Position numbers and translations under genes: made by a program. A stretch of 64,000 nt of DNA, from the NCBI GenBank assembly GCA_947095585.1, contig OX352762.1, forward strand, positions 10,519,969-10,583,968, in the 5' to 3' direction. Each line of letters starts with the position of its first letter. Position 1 is the stretch's first letter. The notes beneath the pieces were generated by a model, which saw only the letters and a program-made list of their open reading frames with translations, was not told where the DNA came from and searched no databases. The stretch comes from Nephrocerus scutellatus. Taxonomy: Eukaryota > Arthropoda > Insecta > Diptera > Pipunculidae. Below are positions 22,870-34,717 of this stretch, piece after piece.

Positions 22870-24008
22870 ACGATAAAGTTGAAGTATGTGATCAACGTGT
22901 GGCTGTGTGTCGTGACCATGCCAATGGCCAGTGCAGACGTAAACAATGTAAATATTATCACATACCGGTCGTCCTGCCGCCAGCTAACCTAATGGCAACA
23001 ATTTTCAACAATCAACAACAACCGTCACAGTCGCAGCATTCGCAGCAGCTAACAACCACAACAACACTATCATCGCAACCAGCGTTAATGGAGCAATCTT
23101 CGGCCGCAATCATTAGTACTACTGCGTCGTCGTCGACATCTTCGTCGTCGTCATCGTCGTCATCGTCATCATCTTCAGCTAATCTTCACAACAAGGCTGC
23201 GCTTTTAATAGGTAACTCCAAAAAAAATAATTTATTTCTAAGCCATCATCATCAAGGCAACACAATGAATGAATATGACAGTAAAAATCTGCTTGAATTG
23301 TCACACCAACAACAACAACAACCACAACATCACAACATCAATGCGAGCAACAGCAACAACAACAACAACAACAACTATTTATCCACTATACCGCCAAACA
23401 CTAGCATTTCCAACAGCACCAGCACCACCGCCACACTTCCACTTCAGTTCAACCATCGGCAACTGCCGTTCAATTCATTATCGACACTAACATCGGCGAC
23501 AACATCAACAACAACCATACCAACAGCAAAGGCAGCAACCACCACCAGCAGCATAGCGTTGACGCCAACCTATCATCATCATCACCACCTGATGAAGGCG
23601 GCAGCAAGTGGAACTGCTCTATTGCAACATCAATTTTACGAGCCGGCAGTTGCCGCCTATTTCGGTAGCAACGACTTCAATGCGAATTGCATTCCAATTT
23701 TGACAGCTGACGCGTACATTGCATCGCCATCGATATCGTATACATCGCAATTGCATCAACAATCACATCCAATAGCTCATCATCCGCACCACCATCAGCA
23801 ATTTTCCAACAACAACACGACGACACCAACCAGCAATTTGCTGTTGAAAAACCCGGCCGCTCATCAAACAACAACCACAGGCATCAGCAACAACAGCAAT
23901 TTGTATCTGCATCAGCATCAGCATCAGCATCACTCACCGCTAGGTTCGATCACTTCTACGAATATTGCGGCAAATAATTATCCAACGACCGCCACTACGT
24001 CATCATAA
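22870..24008 (+). CDS. CCCH zinc-finger protein (ZC3H10-like), last coding exon
   Basis: The exon starts after the acceptor aaatccag with two bases completing an Asp codon and ends at TAA (24006-24008), giving about 379 residues. It opens DDKVEVCDQRVAVCRDHANG, followed by QCRRKQCKYYH: Cys14, Cys22, Cys27 and His31 form a second C-x7-C-x4-C-x3-H finger, 31 residues after the finger in the 19056 exon, as in tandem RNA-binding CCCH pairs. After IPVVLPPANLMATIF the remainder is low complexity: Gln-rich, a Ser run (about 23130-23180), Asn runs, repeated His (QHQHQHQHH) and Thr/Ser/Ala stretches, typical of fly regulatory proteins and probably disordered. Trinucleotide tracts could vary in length between individuals. 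The internal GTG at 22899 is not a start; translation comes from upstream exons. Function is inferred as RNA binding only. Confidence 0.9.
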
Positions 24009-24754
24009 ACTGCAACTGAACGAAAAAAAAAACGAAATCTAAGGTTAAGTACATAAAATTACTATTACTATTATTATTATTATTATTATTATGAATTTTA
24101 ATTTATAAAAATATGCAAAAAATATAAAAAATAATAAAAACAAAAAAAAAAAAAACTGTTAAATGTTGTACCACTACTAGTGTATGTAGGTTAAAATTAC
24201 AAAAGAAAATAAAATAAAAATCTCTCGTTAGAATTGTAGATGGAATGTTTTTGGGTTTTGAGTTTGAGTGATATTTGTTTTTAGACTTTTTACAATTTTT
24301 ATTTCTAAATATTAATGATTTTATACCTCTAAGTAAGTAAGGTTAAGTTAAACGATTTTTACATGAACCTTAGTAAATGATGAAAACAATCTCTCAGTTT
24401 ATCCCAGAATTTCTTTCACAAACACACCTTTATCTCACTCTCAACACATACACCATTTGACAGAACACCCAGTCACTCGACAAAAGTCATCTATTATTGT
24501 TGTTCGGTTGTTCGGAAAGTAATTTCGTTCTTGGTTGTCAATAAAATTAAAAAATAATTTCATAATGCGTATATTTTGTATAAGCAAATCTGATTGAATC
24601 CGGACTGATGGGCAATACCACTAAATCACAGTATAAATAAAGTCGAACAATCGCAATATTAAATGTATCTCTCCACTTTCCCTCTCTTGTTTGGTGTTCC
24701 TAAGTGGTATGGAAGCCAATCAAAACACAAGGGTTGGCGATTGAAGTGCTTATC
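24009..24754 (+). other. Probable 3' UTR and downstream AT-rich DNA
   Basis: Follows the stop codon of the zinc-finger gene. AATAAA hexamers occur at 24133-24138, 24208-24213 and 24213-24218 within A-rich sequence; any could serve polyadenylation, but A/T richness makes them weak evidence. A (TAT)n run lies at 24066-24091. A mariner-like end motif (ggttgttcggaaagtaattt, near 24505) is present without a visible partner. Confidence 0.45.
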
Positions 24755-24850
24755 ATATTCAATCATATTTGGATCTACAACCGGTGTCCGGTCCTCGCGT
24801 CCCGCAAAAAATCTATTCACCGGTCCCGATTTCGAGCCGATGTCATCCAG
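24755..24850 (-). mobile_element. RTE-A 3'-end fragment
   Basis: Starts at 'tcatatttggatctacaacc' and ends at 'gagccgatgtcatccagttt', the last ~95 bp of RTE-A in minus orientation, inserted at or near the 3' end of the family B element. Confidence 0.85.
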
Positions 24851-27085
24851 TTTACTTACTTATGTCCTATATACGCTTGTGGGTCCTAGGGCCTCTACTA
24901 CGCTTACGCGCCATCGCGTGCGGTTCCTTCCTTCAGCTCTCTCCAACTCTTCCCCAATTGCCGTGACTCCTCCTAAACTGTTCTGCGCCATGTATTACTC
25001 GGACGACCCGTTCTTCTACCATCCAGAGATAACGGACTCCATTGCATTGCGTAGTTTGCTATGGAACTATCGCCTATTCGGAGTGTATGACCAATCCAAT
25101 GCCACTTCTGTCCTTGGATGGTTGTGCCCATTAGTTTCTGACCCGTTCTATGGTAAAGATATTCGTTAGAGATATGGTTAGGGCAGAAAACCCTAAAGAT
25201 GTTCCCTAGGCATCTATTTACGAATGTTTGTATTTTTTTTGTGATAGTAGCGGTCACCTTCCAAGTGCTGCACCAATACAACAGCACATATTCAACATTT
25301 GAATGGAACAGTCGTAGCTTGGTGTTTAAGCTGATCGCATGGCTTCGCCATATCATATGGACATCATTCCAAACATTGATTTTGTTTTGCCGATTCGGTT
25401 GACAATGTCCTGTTCGGATCCACCTTCGGTCGAGACAGTACTCCCAAGATACTGGAAACTCTCTACTCTCTCTACCGGCTGTCCAGCAATGTTGACTTGA
25501 GTTACTGAGTTAGTACCGAGGTTGGTGATTTTGGTTTTGGCAGTATTAATCTTCAAACTCGCAACATTTGCCTCCCTTTCCAGATTTGTTGTCAAGATGT
25601 AAGAGTCCAACAAATTCATCCGTTTCCTGTAAATAAAGCTGCGCGAAGCACATCGCTAATCACCAACAGAAAAAGTATCGGCGATAGAATGCAACCTTGT
25701 TGTACCCCACTTAGGATCTCTTATTCCTCTGACAGCTTTCCTCTATGCAGCACATGACATTTAGAGCTATCATAGGTTGCTTTTATAATAGCTATTAGTT
25801 TATCGGGTATACCTCTCCTGCGCAAGGCGAGCCAGATTAACTGTCTGTTGACACTGTCATACGACTTCTCAAAATCGATGAACAGCAGGTGCAGTGGTGA
25901 CCGGAATTCAACGCATTGTTCAATAATGATCGGCAGGGTGTTGATGTGGTCGACACAGGAGGATCCGGTGCGAAAACCGGCTTGTTCGGCATCGAGTGTA
26001 TCTTCCAGTTGTTCCTTAATTCGCTCAAGGAGCTTGACAATCTTTCCCTTCTTCCACTCAACGGGGAAACTTCCTGCCTTCCAAACTTTCTCTACAGAGG
26101 ATATAAAAGCTCTGCTGATGTCGTTGGAGCAGCACGCACAGAAGCTCTGCGGGTATACCATCTAGTCCTACCGACTTGTTGCTTTTTTGATGCGCTGATC
26201 GCGGTAGCGATCTCATCTTTACTGGGAATTGAGGTGCGAATTCGGGAAATTGTTACTTCCGGCAGCTCAGTTTGATTTGGGTGCATATCGTTGGTGAATA
26301 AACGGTTAAGGACCGTAGAGAAATGCTCCTTCCATCGCCTGGGCTGATCCTCATCTATAACGAGTACGGCACCATCTAGGCCTTTCACCGGATGTTAGCT
26401 AGAGCGGTGACCAACTGTTAGCTCTTTGGTGATTCTGTAAACGGTTCTGCTATTGCACCTGCTCGCTACTTCCTCTGCTTCTGAGACCAGAATATAATAA
26501 CCTTCGTCACGTCTTACACGCTGCAATTCTCTCATTTTTCTTTGATACAGGGACTCTAGCTCGATTCTCCTTGCTGCTGTGGTATCTACAATACGAGCTT
26601 TAAGTAGCTTACGTTTTTCAATCCGCCTCCAGGTTTCTTCAGTCAGCCACGTGCTGTGCCTTGTCTGGCTTCTACCAACAATGTGAAAATATTTTTCACA
26701 GCTTTCCAATGTTCTTGGATGCTTGTCGGCAGGCATTCGGATGATATTGCGGATTCTTTGAACTGATGCAGTACGTAACTGGACAGTAGCTATCATAAGG
26801 TGTTGATCCCGTACCATGCCCATGTCGGCTCCTCGTCTGTTTCGGACGTCCTTAAACTTCTGCTGATCACCACATGTGCGATTTGGTTGGATGATGCTTG
26901 CCTATCAGTTGACACCCAGCTGAATTTGTGGCAGGTCTTATGCTCAAAGATGGTGCCTCCTATGACAAGGTGGTTGGTGTTGCGGAAATCAACAAATCGT
27001 TCACCATTGTCATTTCGTTCGCCAAGGCCGTGCTTCCCAATCACATGTCTGAGTCCTTGATTGTCCTTGCCTACTTTGACATTCT
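24851..27085 (-). mobile_element. Family B non-LTR retrotransposon, most of ORF2, broken
   Basis: Reading leftward on the minus strand: APE endonuclease (GERFVDFRNTNHLVIGGTIF, SWVSTDRQASSNQIAHVVIS where NQIDH is expected); linker; RT with QAGFRTGSSCVDHINTLPII, motif A LLFIDFEKSYDSVNRQLIW, motif B GVQQGCILSPILFLLVISD; thumb with VASLKINTAKTKI and FQYLGSTVSTEGG; C-terminal KWHWIGHTLRIG and GRRTGRPSNTW. The YADD motif C is missing: sequence jumps from motif B near 25640 to the thumb near 25600. Frameshifts separate the pieces. Clade is uncertain (RTE/Nimb-like). Confidence 0.85.
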
Positions 27086-27099
27086 GGACAAATTGCCAA

Positions 27100-27332
27100 A
27101 ATAATAATAATATTCTGCTGGCATTCTCTTATTTTGTGTGTGCGTGTTAAACTTTTGCACGCAAATGAAAGGACGAACAGTTTTCGAAGCTTTTCGTCAC
27201 AATTTTTACTCTCAGATGTTTGTCAGACATTCGCGACAGGTGGGACCGTGAAAAAGATTTTTGGTATTTTTTCACACATCCTGCTTTAATGTCGAACGCA
27301 CTATCCACTAGAGCCGTGGTTAGGTCTATCAT
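27100..27332 (-). mobile_element. tRNA-derived SINE, diverged copy E
   Basis: On the minus strand the body matches the other SINE copies (tttttcacggtcccacctgt, ctgacaaacatctgagagta, gacgaaaagcttcgaaaac) and the (ATT)n tail is at 27100-27114. The tRNA-like head is different (ggctctagtggatagtgcgt as A-box region) and the B box is not intact, so this is probably a distinct or decayed subfamily. It lies between the family B 5' side and a JOC fragment. Confidence 0.65.
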
Positions 27333-27342
27333 TTGAACTATA

Positions 27343-27600
27343 ATGCATCTGCTAGATAGAATAGAGAACCGAGTCTTTGAAATTGTTGGCGATTGTCAAC
27401 AGATTCGCTCGATCAACGCAAGAATGTTTCGTGCTTGTCGATACTACCAGGAGAAGTAGGTGATTGCGTTCAGCCTCTTCATAAATTCATCCGCAAGACT
27501 CGTGGTTCTACACGTGCACGTCACTTTTCACAGAAGCCCCTATAGAAATTACTCTCCGAATAACCCGTAAAAAGAAAAAGGCACACACTAAATCTCATTT
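27343..27600 (+). mobile_element. JOC-related C-terminal fragment, diverged
   Basis: MHLLDRIENRVFEIVGD-like reading near 27343-27400 corresponds to MHLLDRIQNHALKLIGDVN at 7483 of the JOC copy; further matches follow ('aagaatgtttcgtgcttgtc'). It is more diverged than other JOC pieces and may be a sister family. It ends near 'ggcacacacta'. Confidence 0.6.
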
Positions 27601-28705
27601 TCGTTATTTCCGATACACGAACACAATACTGCAACAAAAAATACAAACAAGAATTTCACTAAGCAACAATTCAAAAAAAACAACAAACGAAGTATCCAGA
27701 AACTTCAAAACAGATTCTAACTTTTAAAATAGATTCAGAGTTATAGTTATGGAATGCAAAACTATTAGATATTATCGTTTCAAATGTAATTCAAGATAAA
27801 GGAAAATCGTTTATACTATTAATAACATCATAACATTGAGAATTAGTATAAAAAACAAGCGACAACAACAGAAAAAAAAAAAAAAAAACAATAAACAAAT
27901 TCATTTAGGAAACATTTGAGATTTGACGAGAAGACTTGGACTTGAATTGATTTGATTTGAATATTGCATGGAAATCCTTTATATACATATTACATAGTAA
28001 AACTTATATATAATGCAAAAAATAAATAAACATTTATATATAATATATATACATGCATACATGTATATTATGTATATTAAATAATAAAATATACTCAGAT
28101 CACTTTAAGATCAACAACAAGATAAACACTTTAATAAAATGTTTTAATGGCAAGCAGACAAATTTGTATTTATTAAATTGATAAATAAAATAATTAATAA
28201 ATTAATATAATAAAATTAATGGGAAATTTTCAAAATTTTCACGCAACTATAATAATAATATTAAGTTGAAATACAAGAGGTGAAGTTAAAAATAGTGTTC
28301 CACATAGTTTCGATGAAATCAAACGTAGCAACTTTAGAAAGTTTACTGTTAAACAAAAACGATAATAAAATTAGCAAAATGTTGTTGTAAATTTTATACT
28401 TTACAACAAGATTTTTGTCACGTCCTATTTTTTGTTTTGCAACGATTTACAGAGACATCAAGAACTAGACAGGAAAACGGACACATAGACAGACAGACAA
28501 AGTCGAATCAGATATTAGTCGGGTAAGAAAAAAAAAGTTAAATTTCTTGTTTTTTTTTTAATTACGTTATAAGCATTTTCCTGCGAAAATAGAGCTTTGT
28601 AGAAGCCTCTTGTTTTCTTTATACTACCAACACCCCACTCTGCGTTATAGACTCGCTAGCATTATTTCAGGAGTCTTCAGAACTATATCTTTGATCAGTT
28701 TGCCC
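27601..28705. other. AT-rich stretch without recognisable gene
   Basis: Almost entirely A/T with long A runs (27872-27890) and tatata tracts (28015-28090). No ORF or splice pattern that I can support. Confidence 0.55.
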
Positions 28706-28709
28706 TTTA

Positions 28710-28757
28710 TCATCATCATATTTGACCCTACAACCGGTTTCCGGTCCTGGCCTCCCG
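28710..28757 (-). mobile_element. ~48-bp RTE-A stub
   Basis: atcatcatcatatttgaccc then acaaccggtttccggtcctg: the extreme 3' end of RTE-A in minus orientation. The flanks cagtttgccctttat and cggtttgcctatac look like a diverged target-site duplication. Confidence 0.75.
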
Positions 28758-28939
28758 GTTTGCCTATACATTGTCTACAATTGGAAGTACCAGGTACTTT
28801 AGCTTCGCTTAAATAAAATTTTTTCATGCATACGAGGTTTGATCACAAAATGTTTGGAATTTTTATTAAATTCTCTATATTAACTTCACTTGCCCGTGGG
28901 TCGGTCGTCGGTCGTCTGTCGTGGAATCTTGCGATCAAT

Positions 28940-29490
28940 TTTTAACCTACTTCCCAAGGCCCGATTTTATTGAAATTTTGCACACATCTGTGTTTCCGGA
29001 GACAACACTTTCTATTAAAATTTGGTCGGGGGGCTCCCATACAAATATTTTACAAAATTTTACCCGATTTTCTTCAAATTTTTTATATGCGTGTATCTCC
29101 GATAGGCAACACTTTTTGTAAAAATGTTTGAGACCCCGGACCCTGGGTTCGTGGGGCCCCAAAATTTTTTTTAAAAAAATTAACCCGATTTTCTTCAAAT
29201 TTTATATACGTATGTATCTCTGATGGAAAACACTTTTTGTAAAATTTTGGAGACCCGAGCCCCAGGTTCATTGGACCCCAAAATTTTTTTTAAAAAAAAT
29301 TAACCCGATTTTTTTAAAATTTTATATATGTGTGTATCTCCGATGGACAACACTTTTTGCAAAAATTTTGGTGGCCGGGGTCTTGGGGCCCCATATAAAT
29401 TTTTCAAAAAAATTAACCGGATTTTCTTCAAATTTTAAACACATGTGCATCACTTTTCCGATTTTCTTCAAATTTTAACACATACCCATC
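28940..29490. repeat. 103-121-bp tandem repeat, about five units
   Basis: The landmark cccgattttcttcaaattt recurs at 28960, 29063, 29184, 29304 and 29416, with a partial sixth at 29457. Each unit continues with 'gtgtatctccgatggacaac' and 'actttttgtaaaa', then a G/C-rich block (gaccctgggttcgtgg) and a T/A run. Units are diverged. The minus-strand ORFs here are repeat translations. Confidence 0.85.
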
Positions 29491-29491
29491 T

Positions 29492-30386
29492 CTATTTTGA
29501 AATAAAACAACAAAAACTCAAATTGAATGGGCAATCTTTATTAAATTTTGTTTAGAACTATTGATGGCATTTATTTCTTGAAGATAATCCCTTTCAAATG
29601 TTGGCCGCAACTGCGCCGTAATTCGGCCATCCGTAAACACCAATTTTGAATGACTCGCTCGAGGACTTCGGTCTGTATCTCGAAAATAACTAGAGTAATG
29701 TTGGCTTCCAATGTATTTATCCACAAAACATTTAGACTTTACATACCCTCACAAAAAAAAAAGTCCAAACGAGTGATATCACACGATCTTGGTGGCCAAT
29801 CCACCGGTCCGAAAGGAGAGATCAATTGCTCATCGAAACGAGGACGCAGTAAATCCATTGTGTCACGGGCTGTATGGGATGTAGGGCCGTCTTGTTGGAT
29901 CCAAATGTCGTGGAGATCACGGGCTTCAATTTTCGGCATCAAAAAGTCGTTTATCATGGCGCGATAGCGTTCGCCATTCACTGTTACATTGGCAAAAGCC
30001 TCGTCTTTGAAGAAATATGGGCCGATGATTCCTCCAGACCATATAGGCCGCACCAAACGGTAGTTTTAAATGAATGTAATGGCAGTTCGTGAATGGCTTC
30101 GGGTTGCTCTTTAGCCCAAATATGGAAATTTTGCTTATTGGCGAAGCCATTAAGCCAAATCATCATCGCTGAACAAAATTCGGGTTCCAAAATACGGATC
30201 TTCGGCGAGTTTTTCAAGAGCCCAACGACTGAAAGTATGACGCTTTGGAAGGTCGGTCGGCTTCAATTCTTGGACTAGCTATATTCAATGAATACTGAAT
30301 AAAATTATGTATTTAGTTTGACAGTAATCACGCATGACATGTCAAAAAAATCCTATTGGAAAAAGTACCTCTAATCTGATCATCTG
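29492..30386 (-). mobile_element. DD41D (rosa-type) mariner, truncated copy
   Basis: Matches the 10995-12260 element from its internal left side (starting at 'tattttgaaataaaacaaca') to a right end 'ctctaatctgatcatctgta', where the terminal repeat has decayed. The left terminal repeat is absent. The transposase retains DIWIQQDGPTSHTARDTMDL and SCDITRLDFF, with 41 residues between the two Asp. Internal deletions remove the first catalytic Asp block (IWLNGFANKQN remains) and most of the N-terminal domain (30284-30295 jumps to the right end). Confidence 0.85.
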
Positions 30387-30654
30387 TATAACGCATAGCT
30401 ATTTCTAAAGAAATCGTTTTTCGTTGTGTTGGTATTCTTGTCCCTGATATAACATTGGTAGCTTTATAACTTATACTTTTTATTGATTGCTGTCGAAAAA
30501 ATACGTTTTTTTCTTAACTTAGCTTTGGCGTCGCACCTATAAACTCATGTTTGATTATCAGTTATGACCCGATAGAGCAGATCTTGACAGCTTTTGTTCA
30601 AAACTTCTGGAAAAAAATGTCATGCCCAAAACATCCAAAGAAATTAAATAAAAT

Positions 30655-32230
30655 GCAAACATCATTGCATCCCCTCTGATAGTTGGCGATTGTTTATGAT
30701 CACTGACTTTTCTTTAGCTTTGCATGTTGTATGTATATTGCTTAGTACGTGGAGAAATCGGATTGGTGTTGACCCGATAGTTCCTGAGATTATGCGCATT
30801 GATGATTTTAGTTGGCAGTCTATTTTATTTGTGTGAGCACTATTGAGCCAGCAGCGGAGAAAACCAAGCCCAGATTGGCGGAGCGGAGTGTCTGCTGACG
30901 CTAATTTCTGGATGATGTTATTTCGAGTTAGCACCACCATTTTTTGACATCCAGCTGCCCAAATAACAAAACTTATCGACTTCCTCTATCTGATGTCCGT
31001 CAATCGAGCGATCACATATTCCACTAGCGTTAACGTGAAGTAGTTTTGTTTTTGAGACGTTAATTTTTAAACCCACTTTGTTAGCGCGGAGTTCTTGTGA
31101 GTTTAATTTTCGCTCCATGTCATCTAGCGATTGTGATAGGAGACAGATATCATCGGCATAGTCTAGGTCTTCTAGGCGGTGAAAAACATTCCATGGCAAA
31201 GCCGATGGAGTAACGGTTACTATTTTCATCACCCAGTCGATAACAATTGTGAAAAGCAATGGTGAGAGGGTGCAACCTTGCTTGACTCCCGAGTAGATGT
31301 TGAAAGTGAAAGGTGAGCCAAGATGACCGTTATGAATGACGTGGCATGTTGAGTCGCGGTACAGCTCCTTAATGATTTTAATGATTTTTTCCGGAACACC
31401 ATAGCTAGACAAAATCTGCCACATCATGTTTCGGCCTACGCTATCAAAATCGTGTTTAAAATCTACAAAAACCATATACAGAGGAGAACGATACTCAACT
31501 GACTGTTCAATGATTATACGCAGGGTGTTAACTTGATCCGTACAAGAACGGTTTGGGTGAAATCCTGCTTGTTCATTTCTCAATATTGGCTCTAACGCAT
31601 TCTGTAAGCGCCTGGCTATTATAGAGGAGATCACATTGTTTATGGTGCTTAGCAGGGTTATTCCTCTCCAGTTTTCGCAATTGCCTTCTGCTTTACCTGA
31701 TTGCAGTGAACGAATTGTTGTTCTTATCTCATCCAACGAAGGAGTGGCGACGCTGATGTTAAGTAGCCTATTAGGGTGCATATGTGGGTTGATGGACGTG
31801 CCTGGCGAAGTACAATTCAAAACATTCTTAAAATTTTCTGTCCAGCGGGTTAATTGTTGTTCCTCCATAAGGATCAAAGAGCCCTCTATTGCCCTAACAG
31901 GGTTGTTGATGTCGTATTTCTTGTTGGCGAGCTTACGAGCGAGTTGGTAGACTGCGCTATATTGTCTGCTATCAGCCGCCTTGCTGTGCTTGTGTTGAGA
32001 TGTCGCTTAGCCATGCTCGTTTGTCGTTGCTAGCTGAACGGGCAACTTGCCGGTTCAGATCCCTATACTTCCGCGCTAATGAGCTTCGCTCGGCACCCGA
32101 GGCCGCGTTTAACTCTGCTTTGATGGATTGGCGTTCACGAATGGTGTTCCATGTGCTATCTGATATCCATTCTTTTCTAGTTTTGTCGGGATAACCTAAA
32201 ACGGATAAGGATGCTTCCGTATACGCATTT
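30655..32230 (-). mobile_element. Family C non-LTR retrotransposon, RT region
   Basis: A 319-codon minus-strand ORF (31877-30918) holds a near-complete RT: EQAGFHPNRSCTDQVNTLRI, motif A YMVFVDFKHDFDSVGRNMMW, motif B SGVKQGCTLSPLLFTIVIDW, motif C LDYADDICLLSQ and the thumb KVGLKINVSKTKLLHVNASG. The block between 'SGKAEG' and 'NCENWRGITLL' has lost the expected PDG..P stretch. A second frame (30940-30662) continues with GFLRCWLNS and STPIRFLHVLSNIH, the usual C-terminus. Upstream (31880-32230) is linker sequence. It belongs to the same broad group as family B. Confidence 0.85.
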
Positions 32231-33414
32231 CCTTCATATCAATCACCCTTTAAAACCTAAGGGTATGGAGTTATGTCAGAGAATTCCGCTCAGACTCTGA
32301 AATATCGCGTAGGTTCCCACATGATTCCTTCGGATCATTAGTCAACATTCGTTAAAAATATGCCCAGCGGGATCACGGCCTCCCTTAACGCACAGCCTGC
32401 ATTAATGTCCACATCTTATTTTTACCACACCGTTTATCTATTCGTATCTTGATGTCATTGCAGGAAGAAGCAATGACATCATGATATTAAAATAGTTTCA
32501 AATGTCAATTTAAAATCTTCTCAAATGATCGTTTTTAAAAAACCAATACGCCTCCTGTAATATCCAAAAACACGCGAAAATGGTATCCCGAATTTCTGAG
32601 TTGGTTTTTAAATGACTTTTGAACGATTTTTTCTACCCTAAAGCTGTTCTGAGGTTCTTTTATTTCTGTACAGTGACACAAATCGAAGTGAATTGCAACC
32701 TGTAACCGATGGGAGTGGATGAATCAATTTCCCTCTCTCATTGAATGACCCAAGATATGGTTGGTTTTTTTTTTCTATCAAAATTTCTCGAACGAAAACA
32801 CTGCTTGTTGTTTTTCACACTTTAACAATCAAATGTTCTGTAAAAAAATTATTTAAAAGTCAAAACTACAAACAACAAAACAAAAAATAAGATTTATAAT
32901 TTTTCTTTTTACTAAAAAAAAAAAAAATTTCTAATAACAATACAAATATATGGTATACTATACATATATATATATTTAATTTATATATGCATATATTTAA
33001 GTAAAAAAATGTGTTAATGCAAATTTAAAAATGAAATGTGATCTTTTTAAGCGTCATGAAGTGGTATTTAGTGAAAATATTGTTCGATATTGATAAGTGA
33101 TTTAACGCGAGATAACTAACTAATAACAAACTCTTAATAATAACAACTACAATTAATTAAGGGCTCGTTACATAGATAAGGGAAAACGAAACTCTAAAAT
33201 TCATAGATAATCATTGTGGTTTACGTGTTACGGTAACTCGTCTCTGTTTTCACGAATTATTTTTCCTAATGTTATAGTAGTAAGCGATTTGCTTTTTTCT
33301 TTGTTGTTTTTGAAAACATTTATATAAATATTTTGTTAAAAGAATAACAATTATAATTACTGAAGACGACAACAGAAACGGAAATGACAGATTTACTATA
33401 CTACTAATACAACA

Positions 33415-33459
<45 letters not shown>

Positions 33460-34717
33460 AAACTACTTTACTGGTTATTGTAAAATTTAGATGAAGATAT
33501 TATTATTATTAACTATAAAGAAATAAAGAAATCACAAACTAAAACACAATAACAATTAAGAAATATTAAAAATATTGTAAAAACATTTTTTTTATAGGAA
33601 TATTTAAAAAATATTAAACAAAAACTCACACACACGTTGTTCACAAACTAGCTCTCTCACAGATACACACACACTTACACTCTCTCACACATTCACGCGT
33701 AAAAAAGGCGACAAAAAAGAAGTATTTTATATATAAATTTTTTTACAAAAACCAACTAACTAATGAACTTAATTATAAAAACAGAATCAATTGAAAAAAA
33801 GGAATTATTTCACACTTGAATATAGTATCAACGACAATTGAAACAGAACATAAAACAACACTTGAAACACTAAACAAAGAGAGATACATTTTAAGCTCTT
33901 TTCAACTTTTTTTTTAGTGAAGTGGTGAAGGGGAAGGGGGGGGGGGGGTAGGTTTTTTCGGAGTAGCATTAATATTTGCTGTCTCCCATTAAACTGGCCA
34001 ATTACAATAAACTCTTGTTTATCTGTAGGCTATATATTCCCCTTTAACAAATTTGAATATTGCGTTTCGTTTATTTTCTACAGACAAATATATTGAATAA
34101 TGGAATGGACAGCAATTAATGCAAAACCGCAAAAAGGTAACAAAAAAAACACAAATTATTACACAAAAATCGGTTTCGGTTAGAAACATATTTCACAGCG
34201 CTTTCTGTTTAGTTGCCTTTCAGATTGGTGCCGTAATGAGCTTGCCTTTGTGTTGATCACATTTTTGACGAATTTAAGAAAAATCTTTTGTAACACAACT
34301 TCATTTATTTTGATTTCTTTTAAAAAATCCAATAAAAATAAATTGAAATTTTTTTTTGCCAATCTGACTTCGCGAACAATTGAGGATGGACGAACCCCAG
34401 ACCTTTTTTGGTGTGAAATGCATCCTAAGCCAAAGAACGAGACTTTAACGTTGCAAAAATAAACGCCTATCTATCATTCCTGGATGCTGGATGTTCCTCT
34501 GTTGGCACTTTACTCAGCTGTAATGTAAAACCAATGTAAAACGGTGGCAGTTTATCGTTATATCGATAAGATTTGGATTTTTCAGAAATGTACAGTGGTA
34601 CATCAAACATTTTGATAAGATAGTAAAGCGAGCTTCTCAGCTCACCATATGGATAGTTGTAGTTCAGTCTAAACATTGAATTGTCCAAATATCCCAATAG
34701 TAACCATTTAATTCACA
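32231..34717. other. AT-rich stretch with microsatellites
   Basis: Contains a (CTA)n run at 33421-33459, (CA/CT)n at 33625-33700 and a G run near 33938-33948. The segment 32240-32520 is more balanced and may be retroelement 5' sequence, but I cannot match it. No gene is recognised. Confidence 0.5.

Noticed and set aside
22870..23000. Muscleblind gene
   Set aside because: Finger spacing fits muscleblind fingers 2 and 4, but the residues (CQDFNRSMCSRLNCRFVH) match the ZC3H10 pattern better. Kept as ZC3H10-like without a symbol.
22899..24008. Zinc-finger ORF starting at GTG 22899
   Set aside because: GTG is not the start; codons upstream to 22870 are in frame and join by splicing to the exon at 19056.
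24663..25169. 168-codon plus-strand ORF
   Set aside because: Antisense to RTE-A and family B sequence, which have clear minus-strand motifs.
25848..26275. Plus-strand ORFs of 105 and 119 codons
   Set aside because: Antisense shadows of the family B reverse transcriptase.
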